Assembly (NCBI RefSeq): GCF_003076475.1
Contig: NZ_CP020919.1
Coordinates: 1,984,001 to 2,048,000 of the forward strand
Direction: 5' to 3'
DNA: 64,000 nt
Origin: Flavobacterium kingsejongi
GTDB taxonomy: Bacteria; Bacteroidota; Bacteroidia; Flavobacteriales; Flavobacteriaceae
The position numbers were made by a program, and so were the translations under genes. The notes beneath the pieces are model-generated. The model worked only from the letters and a program-made list of their open reading frames with translations. It ran no database searches and was not told the DNA's origin. Below, piece by piece: positions 9,101 through 18,160 of this stretch. Each line of letters begins with the position of its first letter. Within the stretch, counting starts at the first letter, position 1.

Positions 9101-9229
9101 ATTTGCTCCTGGAAGCGGTAAACCGCTCGCGTCAGAAACAACACCGCTGACTGTTATGTCCTGTGCAGTGATGCTCTGCATAAACAAGATCATAAGCAAA
9201 CCTAAGTAGTGATTAAGTTTCATTTTCAT
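6104..9229 (-). CDS. SusC/RagA-family TonB-dependent outer-membrane transporter
   Basis: The 1041-residue protein has a signal peptide ending near SITAQ (about residue 22). A carboxypeptidase-regulatory-like domain follows (residues 24-105, ITVSGVVSDASGLPLPGANV). Then come a plug domain with the family motif RGVGSV..RPLIVIDGIP and GSRAGNGAILYTTKSG, and a long C-terminal beta-barrel ending in Phe (MNVQFKF). It imports large nutrients across the outer membrane using TonB energy together with the SusD lipoprotein encoded 18 bases downstream. Two Met codons are available (9229 and 9223); both keep the signal peptide. There is no adjacent ECF-sigma/anti-sigma pair and no glycosidase. Confidence 0.96.
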   Translation of the reverse strand: MKMKLNHYLGLLMILFMQSITAQDITVSGVVSDASGLPLPGANVVVKNSTNGTQTDMDGKYSIKTQMGQTLSFSFLGLNTHEAKVTSSNLNVSLQESQAEELEGVVITALGIKREKKSLGYSSQEVKGSIISEAGQTNALSGLSGNVAGLQVTAPSTMGGSTRIVLRGVGSVSGENRPLIVIDGIPLDNGNINSATTQRGAGGRDYGDATADINPNDIESVTVLKGGPASALYGSRAGNGAILYTTKSGKKGKTEIIFNSGLTLESINIMPDLQKQYGGGGSQTFETATINGQTYNIADYATDSSWGPKYDANLKYLPWNAFDTEFPNDHLKEKSWVSPKNDVKSFFNTGVTRNNSIALSKSFQDGSLRFSYGNTQTEGIVPNSKLQKNTFNLNVNSKLTDRLKAEAMVNFTQTKGFNRPEVGYGDNSLAQKFFHFGQRQLDYNDLKAYKLANGNQRSWNRTAYDDATPAYSDNPYWTVYENTSEDKRNRLYGNAKLTYNFTPDFYAVGNVYMDTYNFSVKERVAIGSQAQSSYSQNNITLMDINYEGRLHYNKTFGDFSLNTFAGVNRRQYTRTQLLGNTVGGLVLPDLFSLNNSRAQALAQNSESEKRTNSVYGFVSLGYKDMLFVEATNRNDWFSTVVRSSNYSSVTGSFVFSTLLPEVNWLSFGKIRGGWAQTGNDTDPYSLENYKTINQPFNSDPRYSNPRILNNPNLKPELKETTEFGLEARLFDSRIGLDVSIYKTTTNDLITPIAVDPATGFTSQYFNAGKLENKGIEATVNITPVRTEDFSWDITWNFAKNKNKLLELKEGTETLLLAQAPFRARLLAEVGQPYGQIYGTDYVYDANGNKMIGENGMYLASEQKSLGTTTPDYNMGLRNTIRYKNVSLTILIDRQKGGSYYSMNHMFGSYSGMLENTVANGIRENGIILEGVQADGSVNTVPITAQTYGEGFFSTVDKQNVFDADYFKLREVALSYTLPKSFVGPFDSIQISAFGRNLLTWGLDWKGMDPEMASYGSGNVQGIDGGSLPSTRTYGMNVQFKF

Positions 9230-9253
9230 ATTTATTAATTTTCGTTAGAAATT

Positions 9254-9284
9254 CAAAAGTCTTAATAATTAGTTAACAATCCAA
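9254..9284 (-). promoter_or_regulatory. Weak candidate promoter for susC-susD
   Basis: On the minus strand a TTG (9284-9282) is followed by 20 bases and GACTTTTG (9261-9254). The latter matches TAnnTTTG at all fixed positions but the first. Spacing fits the -33/-7 layout of Bacteroidota promoters. The call rests on a 7-of-8-type match only. Confidence 0.3.
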
Positions 9285-9749
9285 ATGTTTTTTGCTAAAA
9301 AAAATATTTTTATACGTTCTATTTGAGTTTTTAGCGTTTTTTAAGTAAGAAAATTTAGTAATTTCGTTGTAGGAATATAATTTTATTCTTCGGTGATTAT
9401 TTTACTTTTTTTGTTAAATAGTAGGAAATATCGCTATTTTGTTTGTAATGGTGTTTTGAAATTCAATATTTTCCAAAAAATGGATTTTTATATGTAATCT
9501 TAGCGTATTCTAAATTTAAGATTTTATTTTGAATAAAATTAAATTTTCTTAATTTTTCAAATAATCAAGATATTAAGACAAGGTTGGGTTCTGATTAACG
9601 TAGGTTTAAGAATAAATTGGGTTAAAAATGATCAATTTTCTACTCAAAAAAGTAGTTGAGCGCTGTTATATTTTCTTTTTAGCACGAGAAGTGGAAGAAT
9701 TTCTCTTAAACCGATTAGTGTTTTGTCGTGCTCTCTCCGGATAGAATTT
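9285..9749. other. AT-rich intergenic region, no gene seen
   Basis: This stretch of about 465 bases between susC (transcribed away) and the end of the Omp85-like gene has stop codons in all frames and no RNA gene I can recognise. Near its right end a 7-bp inverted repeat AGCACGA (9681-9687) / TCGTGCT (9726-9732) encloses 38 bases. It lacks a T-run and is too loose for a normal terminator. Confidence 0.5.
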
Positions 9750-11447
9750 TTAGAAATTTGCTTTAAAGCTTATGTGTACGATTGAGTTGGATAATTTGAT
9801 TTGCTGCTCGTTTGTGCTGCCATTGGCATATACAAGATTGAGTAAGCCGTTTTTAGTCAATAGTCCAAATCCAAAACCCAGCCCTAATAATTTATTGCTG
9901 GTGTCGGAGAGTTTGTCCTGGTAGTATCCGTAATCGATAATGGAATGGATGTACAGATTAGGAGCGAGGATGTAGCGGTATTCGGTTAGTATGGAAGAGT
10001 AGAGGTTGCCCTGAAGGCTATTCTCATTGAATCCACGGATGGAATTTATTCCCCCAAATCGATGGAGCTCATTAAGGATGTAGTTTTCGCTTTGCAGATA
10101 GAATACCTGAGTTTTGATATTGACTACATTTTTAGGATTTAAATAGAAATTGTTTTTGGCATTTAGATTAACAAAAAATTGATTGTTGTTGGTGAAATTG
10201 GAATTGCGTTTTCCTGTCCCGGCTTTCAGGTTGATGTTGTACTGCTCTGGAAATAGAAAATCATCGGGCTTGTATTTTAGGAATTCAAATGTTCCGGTAT
10301 AAAAAGCATTTTTGTAATCACTGATGCTGGAGTTATTCTGGTTTTGAATATCATTGGATTCTGTTGCGAGATAACCGAGATAGACCCGGGTGTTGTAATT
10401 GATGAAATAGCCAAGGTCAACAGCGGTTTGTGTATTTTGGAAAGTGCTGTCCTGGGTAAAGATGTTCAGGTTGGCTTTAAGTGCAAATGGTGATTGGAAA
10501 ACGTAAGGCAGTTCGATCCCGACATTAAAAGTCTTTTGTTGATTGCCATCGCTTTTCCAATACAGCGTAAATTTTTCACCGGTATTTAATGCGTTGTTTA
10601 ATACAAGGTCAAGATAGCCGTTGAATTGTAGTTTGTTTTTATCATCATTTGAGAATCCTATAAAGCCGTCAAAATTGTTTGATTTCGCTTTTTCAAGATA
10701 GACGTAAATTTTAGTAGAATCTTTTGTGAAAAGTATTTCCGGGTATTTGGTTTGGTTTGCGAACCGGAACTTTTCAAGGTCGCTGTACAGATTTTGTAAG
10801 GTTTCCTGATTGAAGGTTTTGTTTTTGTAGAGTCGTTTTAGATTTTTTTTGTGGCCTTCCGGAAATTTGTCATAGCCAGTAATGATAATGTCATTGAGTT
10901 TGCGTTGCTGCTGCAGGTTGGTCTCCAAGTCAGCGGTGAGGTGGTTGCTTTTTCTTTGTATATTGACGAGTTTAAGTTTGGCAAGTGAATACCCTTTGCG
11001 TTCTAATTTGTTCAGGGCTGAAGAAAGTGTTTGTTCGGTTTCCTGAAAAGCAATCGTGAGTGTGTCCGAGGTAGTGTTGAAAATTTCAAGATTTTTAATT
11101 TCGGGATTCTTACCTATATATATATGTAATGTAGTTAATCTTTGTCCTAAGCTAAAATTATAGGTAAAAGTGCTGTCGTTGGATTTTTCGTAATTTATAA
11201 TACGGTTGTCGAGATATCCTATTTTACTTAATGTAGCTGTTAGCGTTGTCGTGTTGTCCAGAATGGACTTCGTGTTGCTGTGGTTTTTGATATAGCCAAT
11301 AGAATCAATTACGGAAGTTTCTTTTGTTGTTTTTCCGTTGATTTTGAGGTAAAGATTTTGTGCTGAGAGCGTCAGGCTGAAGAAAAAAAAGAGGATTATG
11401 TACTGTAAGCTTTTCAAATCATAAACTATTTGGTAAATGTAACGCAA
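9750..11447 (-). CDS. Omp85/TPS-superfamily outer-membrane beta-barrel protein
   Basis: The 565-residue protein has an N-terminal signal peptide (hydrophobic IILFFFFSLTLSAQ, residues 17-30). A POTRA-like periplasmic region with short alpha/beta units follows (about residues 60-250), then a beta-barrel ending in Phe (HISFKANF). The diagnostic element is RFGGINSIRGF at residues 463-473, the conserved L6-loop (V/I)RGF motif of BamA/TamA/FhaC-like proteins. It probably inserts or exports proteins or lipids at the outer membrane; which is unknown. At about 565 residues it is shorter than BamA. No ATG is available: initiation is at TTG 11447 or at TTG 11417 (MKSLQYIILF..., a cleaner signal peptide). 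Confidence 0.8.
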   Translation of the reverse strand: MRYIYQIVYDLKSLQYIILFFFFSLTLSAQNLYLKINGKTTKETSVIDSIGYIKNHSNTKSILDNTTTLTATLSKIGYLDNRIINYEKSNDSTFTYNFSLGQRLTTLHIYIGKNPEIKNLEIFNTTSDTLTIAFQETEQTLSSALNKLERKGYSLAKLKLVNIQRKSNHLTADLETNLQQQRKLNDIIITGYDKFPEGHKKNLKRLYKNKTFNQETLQNLYSDLEKFRFANQTKYPEILFTKDSTKIYVYLEKAKSNNFDGFIGFSNDDKNKLQFNGYLDLVLNNALNTGEKFTLYWKSDGNQQKTFNVGIELPYVFQSPFALKANLNIFTQDSTFQNTQTAVDLGYFINYNTRVYLGYLATESNDIQNQNNSSISDYKNAFYTGTFEFLKYKPDDFLFPEQYNINLKAGTGKRNSNFTNNNQFFVNLNAKNNFYLNPKNVVNIKTQVFYLQSENYILNELHRFGGINSIRGFNENSLQGNLYSSILTEYRYILAPNLYIHSIIDYGYYQDKLSDTSNKLLGLGFGFGLLTKNGLLNLVYANGSTNEQQIKLSNSIVHISFKANF

Positions 11448-11515
11448 AAAAATAAAGAATAATATATTAAAATAAAATTGAGGATTAATGTCTTTGAAAA
11501 TTAATGTATTAAGGT

Positions 11516-11545
11516 TTGTTTAGTTGATTTTTTTTTCTACATTTG
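11516..11545 (+). promoter_or_regulatory. Promoter of the ribosomal protein operon (rpsL)
   Basis: TTG at 11516-11518, 19 bases, then TACATTTG at 11538-11545. This is a full match to the Bacteroidota TTG-N17-23-TAnnTTTG promoter. The transcript would begin around 11552 and carry a leader of about 45 bases containing a small CCCG/CGGG hairpin before rpsL. Confidence 0.75.
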
Positions 11546-11597
11546 CAACCCCGTAAAAAGCGGGAAATTAAAACATAAGAAATTTTTAGTATTAATT

Positions 11598-11981
11598 ATG
11601 CCAACAATTCAACAATTAGTAAGAACAGGAAGAACTCAGATAACTAAGAAGAGTAAATCGGTTGCTTTAGATTCTTGTCCTCAAAGAAGAGGTGTTTGTA
11701 CGCGTGTTTACACTACTACGCCAAAAAAACCTAACTCTGCAATGCGTAAAGTTGCAAGGGTACGTTTAACAAATGGTAATGAAGTGAATGCTTACATCCC
11801 TGGAGAAGGACATAACCTACAAGAGCACTCGATAGTATTAGTTAGAGGCGGAAGGGTAAAAGATTTACCAGGAGTTAGATATCACATCGTTCGTGGAGCG
11901 CTTGATACATCAGGTGTTGCGGGAAGAACGCAGAGAAGATCTAAGTATGGTGCTAAACGCCCAAAAGAAGCAAAAAAGTAA
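11598..11981 (+). CDS. rpsL: 30S ribosomal protein S12
   Basis: The 127-residue product has the S12 start MPTIQQLVR and the conserved decoding-site segments [16 protein letters not shown] and [17 protein letters not shown]12 lies at the decoding centre and affects accuracy. The lysine of TPKKPN, the classic streptomycin-resistance position, is wild-type. It is the first gene of the long ribosomal operon, directly behind a strong promoter. Confidence 0.99.
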
Positions 11982-12007
11982 TTTAAAAAGACTTTTAAAG
12001 TAAAGAC

Positions 12008-12484
12008 ATGAGAAAAAGACAGGCCAAAAAAAGACCGCTTTTGCCAGATCCAAGATTTAATGATCAATTGGTAACGCGTTTTGTGAATAACTTAATGTGG
12101 GATGGTAAGAAATCAACAGCTTTTAAAGTATTTTATGATGCAATTGACATCGTAGAAGCTAAGAAACAAGATGCTGAGAAATCAGCATTAGAAATCTGGA
12201 AAGACGCTTTAACTAACGTTATGCCTCACGTAGAAGTACGTAGCCGTAGAGTAGGTGGAGCAACATTCCAAATCCCAATGCAAATCAGACCAGACAGAAA
12301 AATCTCTATGGCAATGAAGTGGATGATACTTTATGCACGTAGAAGAAATGAGAAATCTATGGCTCAGAAACTAGCTTCTGAAGTTTTAGCTGCGGCTAAA
12401 GAAGAAGGTGCTGCCGTTAAAAAGAGAATGGATACTCATAAAATGGCTGAAGCAAACAAAGCATTCTCTCACTTTAGATTTTAA
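12008..12484 (+). CDS. rpsG: 30S ribosomal protein S7
   Basis: The 158-residue product starts [17 protein letters not shown] and contains the S7 core ([32 protein letters not shown]). S7 nucleates assembly of the 30S head and contacts tRNA in the E site. It sits 26 bases after rpsL and 9 bases before fusA, the usual str-operon order. Confidence 0.99.
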   Translation: MRKRQAKKRPLLPDPRFNDQLVTRFVNNLMWDGKKSTAFKVFYDAIDIVEAKKQDAEKSALEIWKDALTNVMPHVEVRSRRVGGATFQIPMQIRPDRKISMAMKWMILYARRRNEKSMAQKLASEVLAAAKEEGAAVKKRMDTHKMAEANKAFSHFRF

Positions 12485-12493
12485 TCATAAGAA

Positions 12494-14650
12494 ATGGCAA
12501 GAGATTTAAAATATACAAGAAATATAGGAATTGCTGCTCACATTGATGCTGGTAAAACAACAACAACAGAGCGTATTCTTTTTTATACTGGTAAATCACA
12601 CAAAATTGGTGAGGTGCACGATGGTGCTGCAACAATGGACTGGATGGCACAGGAGCAGGAAAGAGGTATTACTATTACTTCTGCAGCGACTACTTGTGAG
12701 TGGAACTTTCCAACTGAACAAGGAAAGCCGCTTCCGGAAACATTGCCTTATCACTTTAATATTATTGATACTCCAGGACACGTTGATTTTACCGTAGAGG
12801 TAAACCGTTCTTTAAGGGTATTGGATGGTTTGGTTTTCCTTTTTAGTGCAGTTGATGGTGTTGAGCCACAATCTGAAACTAACTGGAGACTTGCTGATCA
12901 ATATAGAGTGCCTCGTATGGGGTTTGTTAATAAAATGGACCGTCAGGGATCTAACTTTTTGAATGTATGTCAGCAAGTTAGAGACATGTTAAAATCAAAC
13001 GCAGTAGCGATCACTTTGCCAATTGGTGAGGAGAATGATTTTAAAGGTGTTGTTGATTTAGTAAAAAACCAGGCTATTATCTGGCATGACGAAACTCAAG
13101 GGGCAACTTTTGATATCGTGCCTATTCCAGAGGATATGTTGGCTGAAGTAAAAGAGTACAGATCTATCCTTATTGAAGCGGTTGCTGATTATGATGAGCA
13201 ATTGTTAGATAAGTACATGGAGGATGAGAATTCTATTACTGAGGATGAGATTAACGTTGCTCTAAGAGCTGCGACTATTGATATGGCTATCATTCCTATG
13301 ATTGCCGGATCTTCTTTCAAAAACAAAGGAGTTCAGTTTATGCTGGATGCAGTATGTAAATACTTGCCATCTCCGATGGACAAAGAAGGTATCGAAGGTA
13401 TTGATCCTGATGATGTTGATTTGTTAGAAGAAGATCAAACTAAAATCTTGCGTCGTCCAGATGTAAAAGAGCCTTTTTCGGCTTTGGCATTTAAAATCGC
13501 TACTGACCCATTCGTAGGTCGTTTGGCTTTCTTCCGTGCTTATTCTGGTCGTTTAGATGCAGGTTCTTATGTATTGAATACCCGTTCTGGAAATAAAGAA
13601 AGAATTTCTCGTATCTACCAAATGCACGCTAACAAGCAAAATCCAATCGAGTATATCGAAGCTGGAGATATTGGTGCGGCAGTTGGATTTAAGGATATCA
13701 AAACTGGTGATACATTGTGTGATGAAAAACACCCAATCATTCTTGAAAGTATGAAATTCCCTGCTCCGGTAATTGGTATCGCAATTGAGCCTAAAACTAA
13801 AGCAGACGTTGATAAAATGGGTATGGCTTTGGCTAAATTAGCTGAGGAAGATCCTACGTTTACAGTAAGAACTGATGAAGCTTCAGGTCAGACGATTATC
13901 TCTGGTATGGGTGAGCTTCACTTGGATATCTTGGTGGATCGTATGAAACGTGAATTCAAAGTTGAAGTGAACCAAGGTGAGCCTCAGGTTGAATATAAAG
14001 AAGCATTTACAAAATCTGCTCAACACAGGGAAACATACAAAAAACAATCAGGAGGTCGTGGTAAATTCGGTGATATCGTATTTACACTTGAGCCAGCTGA
14101 TGAAGTTGATGGAAAAGTGCCTGTTGGGTTACAGTTTGTTAATGCGGTAAAAGGTGGTAACGTTCCTAAGGAATATATTCCATCTGTAGAGAAAGGTTTC
14201 CGTGAGGCTATGAAAACTGGTCCTTTAGCAGGATATCAGGTTGATAGTTTAAAAGTAACTTTAACTGACGGATCTTTCCACCCTGTCGATTCAGATGCGC
14301 TTTCTTTTGAGTTAGCTGCTAGAATGGGGTATAGAGAAGTAGCTAAAGCTGCTGGAGCAATTATTCTTGAGCCAATCATGAAAATGGAGGTTATTACACC
14401 AGAAGAAAACATGGGAGATATCGTAGGTGATATTAACCGTCGTAGAGGTCAGGTGAATGACATGGGTGATAGAAATGGTGCTAAAACAATCAAAGCGGAT
14501 GTTCCATTATCAGAAATGTTTGGTTATGTAACAACGTTAAGAACGTTATCATCAGGTAGAGCAACTTCTACAATGGAGTTCTCGCACTATGCTGAAACGC
14601 CTTCTAATATTTCAGAAGCAGTTATCAAAAAAGCAAAAGGAAACGCTTAA
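12494..14650 (+). CDS. fusA: Translation elongation factor G
   Basis: The 718-residue GTPase drives ribosomal translocation. The G1 motif AHIDAGKTT lies at residues 15-23, with G3 DTPGHVDF, G4 NKMD and the switch-I RGITI element. Domains II-V follow, including [18 protein letters not shown] (domain III) and the C-terminal [17 protein letters not shown]. Length and intact catalytic elements point to canonical EF-G rather than EF-G2 or a TetM-like protein. No tuf gene follows it; rpsJ comes next after 11 bases. Confidence 0.99.
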   Translation: MARDLKYTRNIGIAAHIDAGKTTTTERILFYTGKSHKIGEVHDGAATMDWMAQEQERGITITSAATTCEWNFPTEQGKPLPETLPYHFNIIDTPGHVDFTVEVNRSLRVLDGLVFLFSAVDGVEPQSETNWRLADQYRVPRMGFVNKMDRQGSNFLNVCQQVRDMLKSNAVAITLPIGEENDFKGVVDLVKNQAIIWHDETQGATFDIVPIPEDMLAEVKEYRSILIEAVADYDEQLLDKYMEDENSITEDEINVALRAATIDMAIIPMIAGSSFKNKGVQFMLDAVCKYLPSPMDKEGIEGIDPDDVDLLEEDQTKILRRPDVKEPFSALAFKIATDPFVGRLAFFRAYSGRLDAGSYVLNTRSGNKERISRIYQMHANKQNPIEYIEAGDIGAAVGFKDIKTGDTLCDEKHPIILESMKFPAPVIGIAIEPKTKADVDKMGMALAKLAEEDPTFTVRTDEASGQTIISGMGELHLDILVDRMKREFKVEVNQGEPQVEYKEAFTKSAQHRETYKKQSGGRGKFGDIVFTLEPADEVDGKVPVGLQFVNAVKGGNVPKEYIPSVEKGFREAMKTGPLAGYQVDSLKVTLTDGSFHPVDSDALSFELAARMGYREVAKAAGAIILEPIMKMEVITPEENMGDIVGDINRRRGQVNDMGDRNGAKTIKADVPLSEMFGYVTTLRTLSSGRATSTMEFSHYAETPSNISEAVIKKAKGNA

Positions 14651-14661
14651 TTCAAAAGAAA

Positions 14662-14967
14662 ATGAGTCAAAAAATCAGAATAAAATTAAAATCTTACGAT
14701 CACAGTTTGGTAGACAAGTCTGCTGAAAAGATTGTAAAAACTGTAAAGAGTACAGGTGCAGTGGTAACAGGTCCTATTCCTTTACCAACTCACAAAAAGA
14801 TTTTTACTGTTTTACGTTCTCCACACGTAAACAAAAAATCAAGAGAGCAATTTGAAGTAATGTCATACAAGAGATTGTTGGATATTTACAGCTCTTCATC
14901 AAAAACTATTGACGCTCTAATGAAATTAGAGTTGCCAAGCGGAGTTGAAGTAGAGATCAAAGTATAA
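14662..14967 (+). CDS. rpsJ: 30S ribosomal protein S10
   Basis: The 101-residue product starts [18 protein letters not shown] and has the S10 segments [30 protein letters not shown]10 is a 30S head protein and also the NusE transcription antitermination partner. It is followed by a 93-base gap containing a perfect hairpin, unusual within this otherwise tight operon. Confidence 0.99.
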   Translation: MSQKIRIKLKSYDHSLVDKSAEKIVKTVKSTGAVVTGPIPLPTHKKIFTVLRSPHVNKKSREQFEVMSYKRLLDIYSSSSKTIDALMKLELPSGVEVEIKV

Positions 14968-14990
14968 GTAAAAGTAAGTTCAGAAAATTG

Positions 14991-15020
14991 GGAGTCTGAA
15001 ATTGTATGATTTCAGACTCC
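14991..15020 (+). promoter_or_regulatory. Perfect 12-bp hairpin between rpsJ and rplC
   Basis: GGAGTCTGAAAT (14991-15002) pairs perfectly with ATTTCAGACTCC (15009-15020) around the loop TGTATG. It is not followed by a T-run, so it is not a standard terminator. The remaining 40 bases before rplC are an AT-only-looking AATAATTAATAATTAAT tract. Position suggests an internal regulatory or mRNA-processing element for the rplC-onward genes. Confidence 0.6.
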
Positions 15021-15060
15021 TGTTTCTAATTTAATATTTAATAATTAATAATTAATATTT

Positions 15061-15681
15061 ATGTCTGGGTTAATTGGTAAAAAAATCGGCATGACTAGCA
15101 TTTTCGACGAAAACGGGAAAAACATTCCTTGTACAGTAATCGAAGCTGGACCATGCGTTGTTACCCAAGTCAGAACCAATGAGGTTGACGGGTATGAAGC
15201 GTTTCAACTTGGTTTCGATGACAAAAAATCAGAAAAACACGTTACTAAAGCTGACGCAGGTCACTTTAAGAAAGCGGGAACTTCTGCTAAGAAAAAAGTC
15301 GTTGAATTCAAGTATTTCGAAACAGAGCACAAATTAGGTGATGTTATCACTGTAGATCTTTTTCAGGAAGGTGAGTTTGTAGACGTTCAAGGAGTATCAA
15401 AAGGTAAAGGTTTTCAAGGGGTTGTTAAACGTCACGGTTTTGGTGGTGTTGGACAAGCAACTCACGGTCAGCACAACCGTTTGAGAGCGCCTGGATCTGT
15501 TGGAGCATCATCTTATCCGTCAAGAGTATTCAAGGGAATGCGTATGGCAGGAAGAATGGGAGGAGACAATGTAACAATTCAAAACCTTAGAGTTTTAAAA
15601 GTAGTTTCTGATAAGAATTTACTTGTGATTAAAGGATGTGTTCCTGGACACAAAAACTCTTATGTAATCATTCAGAAGTAA
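15061..15681 (+). CDS. rplC: 50S ribosomal protein L3
   Basis: The 206-residue product starts [17 protein letters not shown] and has the L3 loop [23 protein letters not shown], including the Gln that is methylated in many bacteria. L3 helps form the peptidyl-transferase surroundings. Its TAA stop overlaps the rplD ATG (TAATG), implying coupled translation. Confidence 0.99.
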   Translation: MSGLIGKKIGMTSIFDENGKNIPCTVIEAGPCVVTQVRTNEVDGYEAFQLGFDDKKSEKHVTKADAGHFKKAGTSAKKKVVEFKYFETEHKLGDVITVDLFQEGEFVDVQGVSKGKGFQGVVKRHGFGGVGQATHGQHNRLRAPGSVGASSYPSRVFKGMRMAGRMGGDNVTIQNLRVLKVVSDKNLLVIKGCVPGHKNSYVIIQK

Positions 15682-16310
15682 TGGAAGTAAAAGTTTTAAA
15701 TTTCAACGGAAAAGAAACTGGCAGAACGATCACTCTTTCTGATTCAGTATTCGCAATAGAGCCTAATAAGCACGCTGTATATCTAGATGTTAAGCAATAC
15801 TTAGCTAATCAAAGACAAGGAACTCACAAAGCTAAAGAAAGAGCTGAAGTTGCCGGAAGTACACGTAAGATTAAAAAACAAAAAGGAACTGGTACTGCTC
15901 GTGCCGGTAGTGCAAAAAACCCTTTGTTTAAAGGTGGAGGTACAGTTTTTGGACCAAGACCAAGAAGTTATTCATTTAAATTGAATAAGAACTTAAAGAG
16001 ACTTGCTAGAAAATCAGCTTTCAGTATTAAAGCACAAGAATCAAATTTGATCGTAGTAGAAGATTTTAATTTCGAAACACCAAATACTAAAAATTTCATT
16101 AACGTTTTGAAATCTTTAGGGTTAGAGAATAAAAAATCCCTATTTGTGTTGGGAGAGTCAAATAAAAATGTATATTTGTCCTCACGCAATTTGAAGGCGT
16201 CTAGTGTTATAACTAACTCAGAATTAAGTACTTACGCTATTTTAAATGCGAATAATTTAGTACTTTTAGAGAGTTCTTTAGAAGGAATTGAAGAAAATTT
16301 AAGCAAATAA
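15681..16310 (+). CDS. rplD: 50S ribosomal protein L4
   Basis: The 209-residue product ([17 protein letters not shown]) begins at the ATG at 15681. That ATG overlaps the rplC stop by one base; an earlier in-frame start inside rplC would add a non-family N-terminus. The exit-tunnel loop region TRKIKKQKGTGTARAGSAKNP and the PRPRSYSFKLNKNLKRLA segment are typical. L4 lines the peptide tunnel and in enterobacteria also represses the S10 operon; whether it does so here is unknown. Confidence 0.98.
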   Translation: MEVKVLNFNGKETGRTITLSDSVFAIEPNKHAVYLDVKQYLANQRQGTHKAKERAEVAGSTRKIKKQKGTGTARAGSAKNPLFKGGGTVFGPRPRSYSFKLNKNLKRLARKSAFSIKAQESNLIVVEDFNFETPNTKNFINVLKSLGLENKKSLFVLGESNKNVYLSSRNLKASSVITNSELSTYAILNANNLVLLESSLEGIEENLSK

Positions 16311-16316
16311 TAGGCC

Positions 16317-16607
16317 ATGAGTATCATAATTAAACCTATAATAACAGAAAAAATCACCAAGGAAAGTGAAGTTTTTAACCGCTTTGGTTTTGTTGTAGAC
16401 AGAAAAGCAAACAAAATTCAGATTAAGAATGCTATTGAGGCAGCTTATGGAGTTACTGTTGTGAATGTCAATACGATGAACGTAAGACCGGATAGAACAA
16501 CTAAATACACCAAAAGTGGTTTAATCAGTGGAAAGACAAATGCTTTCAAGAAAGCAATTGTACAAGTACAAGAAGGAGAAACAATCGATTTTTACAACAA
16601 TATCTAG
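16317..16607 (+). CDS. rplW: 50S ribosomal protein L23
   Basis: The 96-residue product starts MSIIIKPIITEKITKESE and has the family segment ANKIQIKNAIEAAYGV. L23 sits at the tunnel exit and docks trigger factor and SRP. The gene is 6 bases after rplD. Confidence 0.98.
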   Translation: MSIIIKPIITEKITKESEVFNRFGFVVDRKANKIQIKNAIEAAYGVTVVNVNTMNVRPDRTTKYTKSGLISGKTNAFKKAIVQVQEGETIDFYNNI

Positions 16608-16622
16608 AAATAAGATAGGAAA

Positions 16623-17447
16623 ATGTCAGTAAGAAAATTAAAACCTATTACCCCTGGTCAGCGTTTTAGAGTTGTGAATGGTTTTGACGCCATTACAACT
16701 GATAAGCCGGAGCGCTCTTTGATAGCACCGATAAAAAACTCAGGAGGTAGAAATAGTCAAGGAAAGATGACCATGCGTTATACGGGTGGTGGTCACAAAC
16801 AGAGATATCGTATCATTGATTTCAAAAGAACTAAAGTTGGAATTCCAGCTTCTGTGAAATCAATTGAATATGATCCGAATCGTACAGCTTTTATCGCTTT
16901 GTTGGCTTATGCTGATGGTGAGAAAACGTACATTATCGCTCAAAATGGATTGCAAGTAGGTCAGAAAGTAGTTTCTGGTCCTGAATCTGCACCGGAAATT
17001 GGTAATACATTGCCATTAAGCAGAATTCCTTTAGGAACTGTTATTTCATGTATTGAGTTGCGTCCAGGTCAGGGAGCAGTTATTGCTCGTTCTGCTGGTA
17101 CATTTGCTCAATTAATGGCAAGAGATGGGAAATATGCAACAATTAAAATGCCTTCAGGTGAAACAAGATTAATCTTGCTTACTTGTTCTGCTACAATTGG
17201 AGCTGTTTCTAATTCTGACCACCAGTTGGTTGTATCTGGTAAAGCAGGTAGATCAAGATGGTTGGGTAGAAGACCTAGAACAAGACCAGTTGCAATGAAC
17301 CCTGTCGATCACCCAATGGGTGGTGGTGAAGGACGTTCTTCTGGAGGTCATCCACGTTCAAGAAACGGAGTACCTTCTAAAGGTTATAGAACTCGTTCTA
17401 AGAAAAACCCGAGTAACAAGTATATCGTAGAACGTAGAAAGAAATAA
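16623..17447 (+). CDS. rplB: 50S ribosomal protein L2
   Basis: The 274-residue product starts [18 protein letters not shown] and carries the universally conserved [21 protein letters not shown] motif, here [20 protein letters not shown]. The conserved histidine lies near the peptidyl-transferase centre. L2 is needed for subunit association. Length is normal. Confidence 0.99.
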   Translation: MSVRKLKPITPGQRFRVVNGFDAITTDKPERSLIAPIKNSGGRNSQGKMTMRYTGGGHKQRYRIIDFKRTKVGIPASVKSIEYDPNRTAFIALLAYADGEKTYIIAQNGLQVGQKVVSGPESAPEIGNTLPLSRIPLGTVISCIELRPGQGAVIARSAGTFAQLMARDGKYATIKMPSGETRLILLTCSATIGAVSNSDHQLVVSGKAGRSRWLGRRPRTRPVAMNPVDHPMGGGEGRSSGGHPRSRNGVPSKGYRTRSKKNPSNKYIVERRKK

Positions 17448-17456
17448 TAAGAAGAT

Positions 17457-17735
17457 ATGGCACGTTCATTAAAAAAAGGACCTTTTGTACACTATAAATT
17501 AGATAAGAAAGTTCAAGAAAACATTGAAAAAGGGAATAAAGGAGTTGTTAAGACCTGGTCTAGAGCTTCTATGATTACTCCTGATTTCGTTGGACAGACT
17601 ATCGCAGTACATAATGGTCGTCAGTTTGTACCGGTTTACGTAACAGAAAACATGGTAGGTCATAAATTAGGAGAGTTTTCACCAACACGATCTTTTAGAG
17701 GTCACGCTGGAGCAAAAAATAAAGGTAAAAAATAA
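17457..17735 (+). CDS. rpsS: 30S ribosomal protein S19
   Basis: The 92-residue product starts [19 protein letters not shown] and has the family block [22 protein letters not shown] followed by [10 protein letters not shown]19 is in the 30S head and contacts the A-site finger and S13. It is 9 bases after rplB. Confidence 0.99.
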   Translation: MARSLKKGPFVHYKLDKKVQENIEKGNKGVVKTWSRASMITPDFVGQTIAVHNGRQFVPVYVTENMVGHKLGEFSPTRSFRGHAGAKNKGKK

Positions 17736-17741
17736 GAAGCT

Positions 17742-18152
17742 ATGGGAGTTCGTAAAAGAGAAAGAGCAGAGCAGACTAAAGAAGCTAACAAGCAGATTGC
17801 TTTTGCAAAATTGAATAACTGCCCTACTTCACCTAGAAAAATGCGCTTAGTAGCAGACTTGGTAAGAGGTCAGAAAATTGAAAGAGCACTTAATATATTA
17901 AGATTTAGTTCTAAAGAAGCTTCTCGTAAATTAGAGAAATTGTTGTTATCAGCTATTGCTAACTGGCAAGCTAAAAACGCAGAAGCAAATCTTGAAGAAG
18001 CTGGTTTGATAGTTAAAGAGATCCGTGTTGATGGTGGGATGATGTTGAAAAGACTTCGTCCTGCGCCACAAGGTCGCGCACATAGAATAAGAAAACGTTC
18101 CAATCACGTAACAATCGTTTTGGGAGCTATCAATAACACACAAAGTAATTAA
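17742..18152 (+). CDS. rplV: 50S ribosomal protein L22
   Basis: The 136-residue product has the L22 core ([20 protein letters not shown], then GAINNT at the end) and the tunnel-lining hairpin near [19 protein letters not shown]. The N-terminus has about 20 extra charged residues ([19 protein letters not shown]) relative to short L22 forms. Six bases separate it from rpsS. Confidence 0.98.
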   Translation: MGVRKRERAEQTKEANKQIAFAKLNNCPTSPRKMRLVADLVRGQKIERALNILRFSSKEASRKLEKLLLSAIANWQAKNAEANLEEAGLIVKEIRVDGGMMLKRLRPAPQGRAHRIRKRSNHVTIVLGAINNTQSN

Positions 18153-18160
18153 TAAACAGT

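Noticed and set aside
9681..9732. AGCACGA/TCGTGCT inverted repeat as a terminator of the Omp85-like gene
   Set aside because: The 38-base loop is too large and no T-run follows on the minus strand.
14651..14661. A missing tuf gene between fusA and rpsJ as evidence of deletion
   Set aside because: Absence of tuf here is common in Bacteroidota, so it is not a local anomaly.
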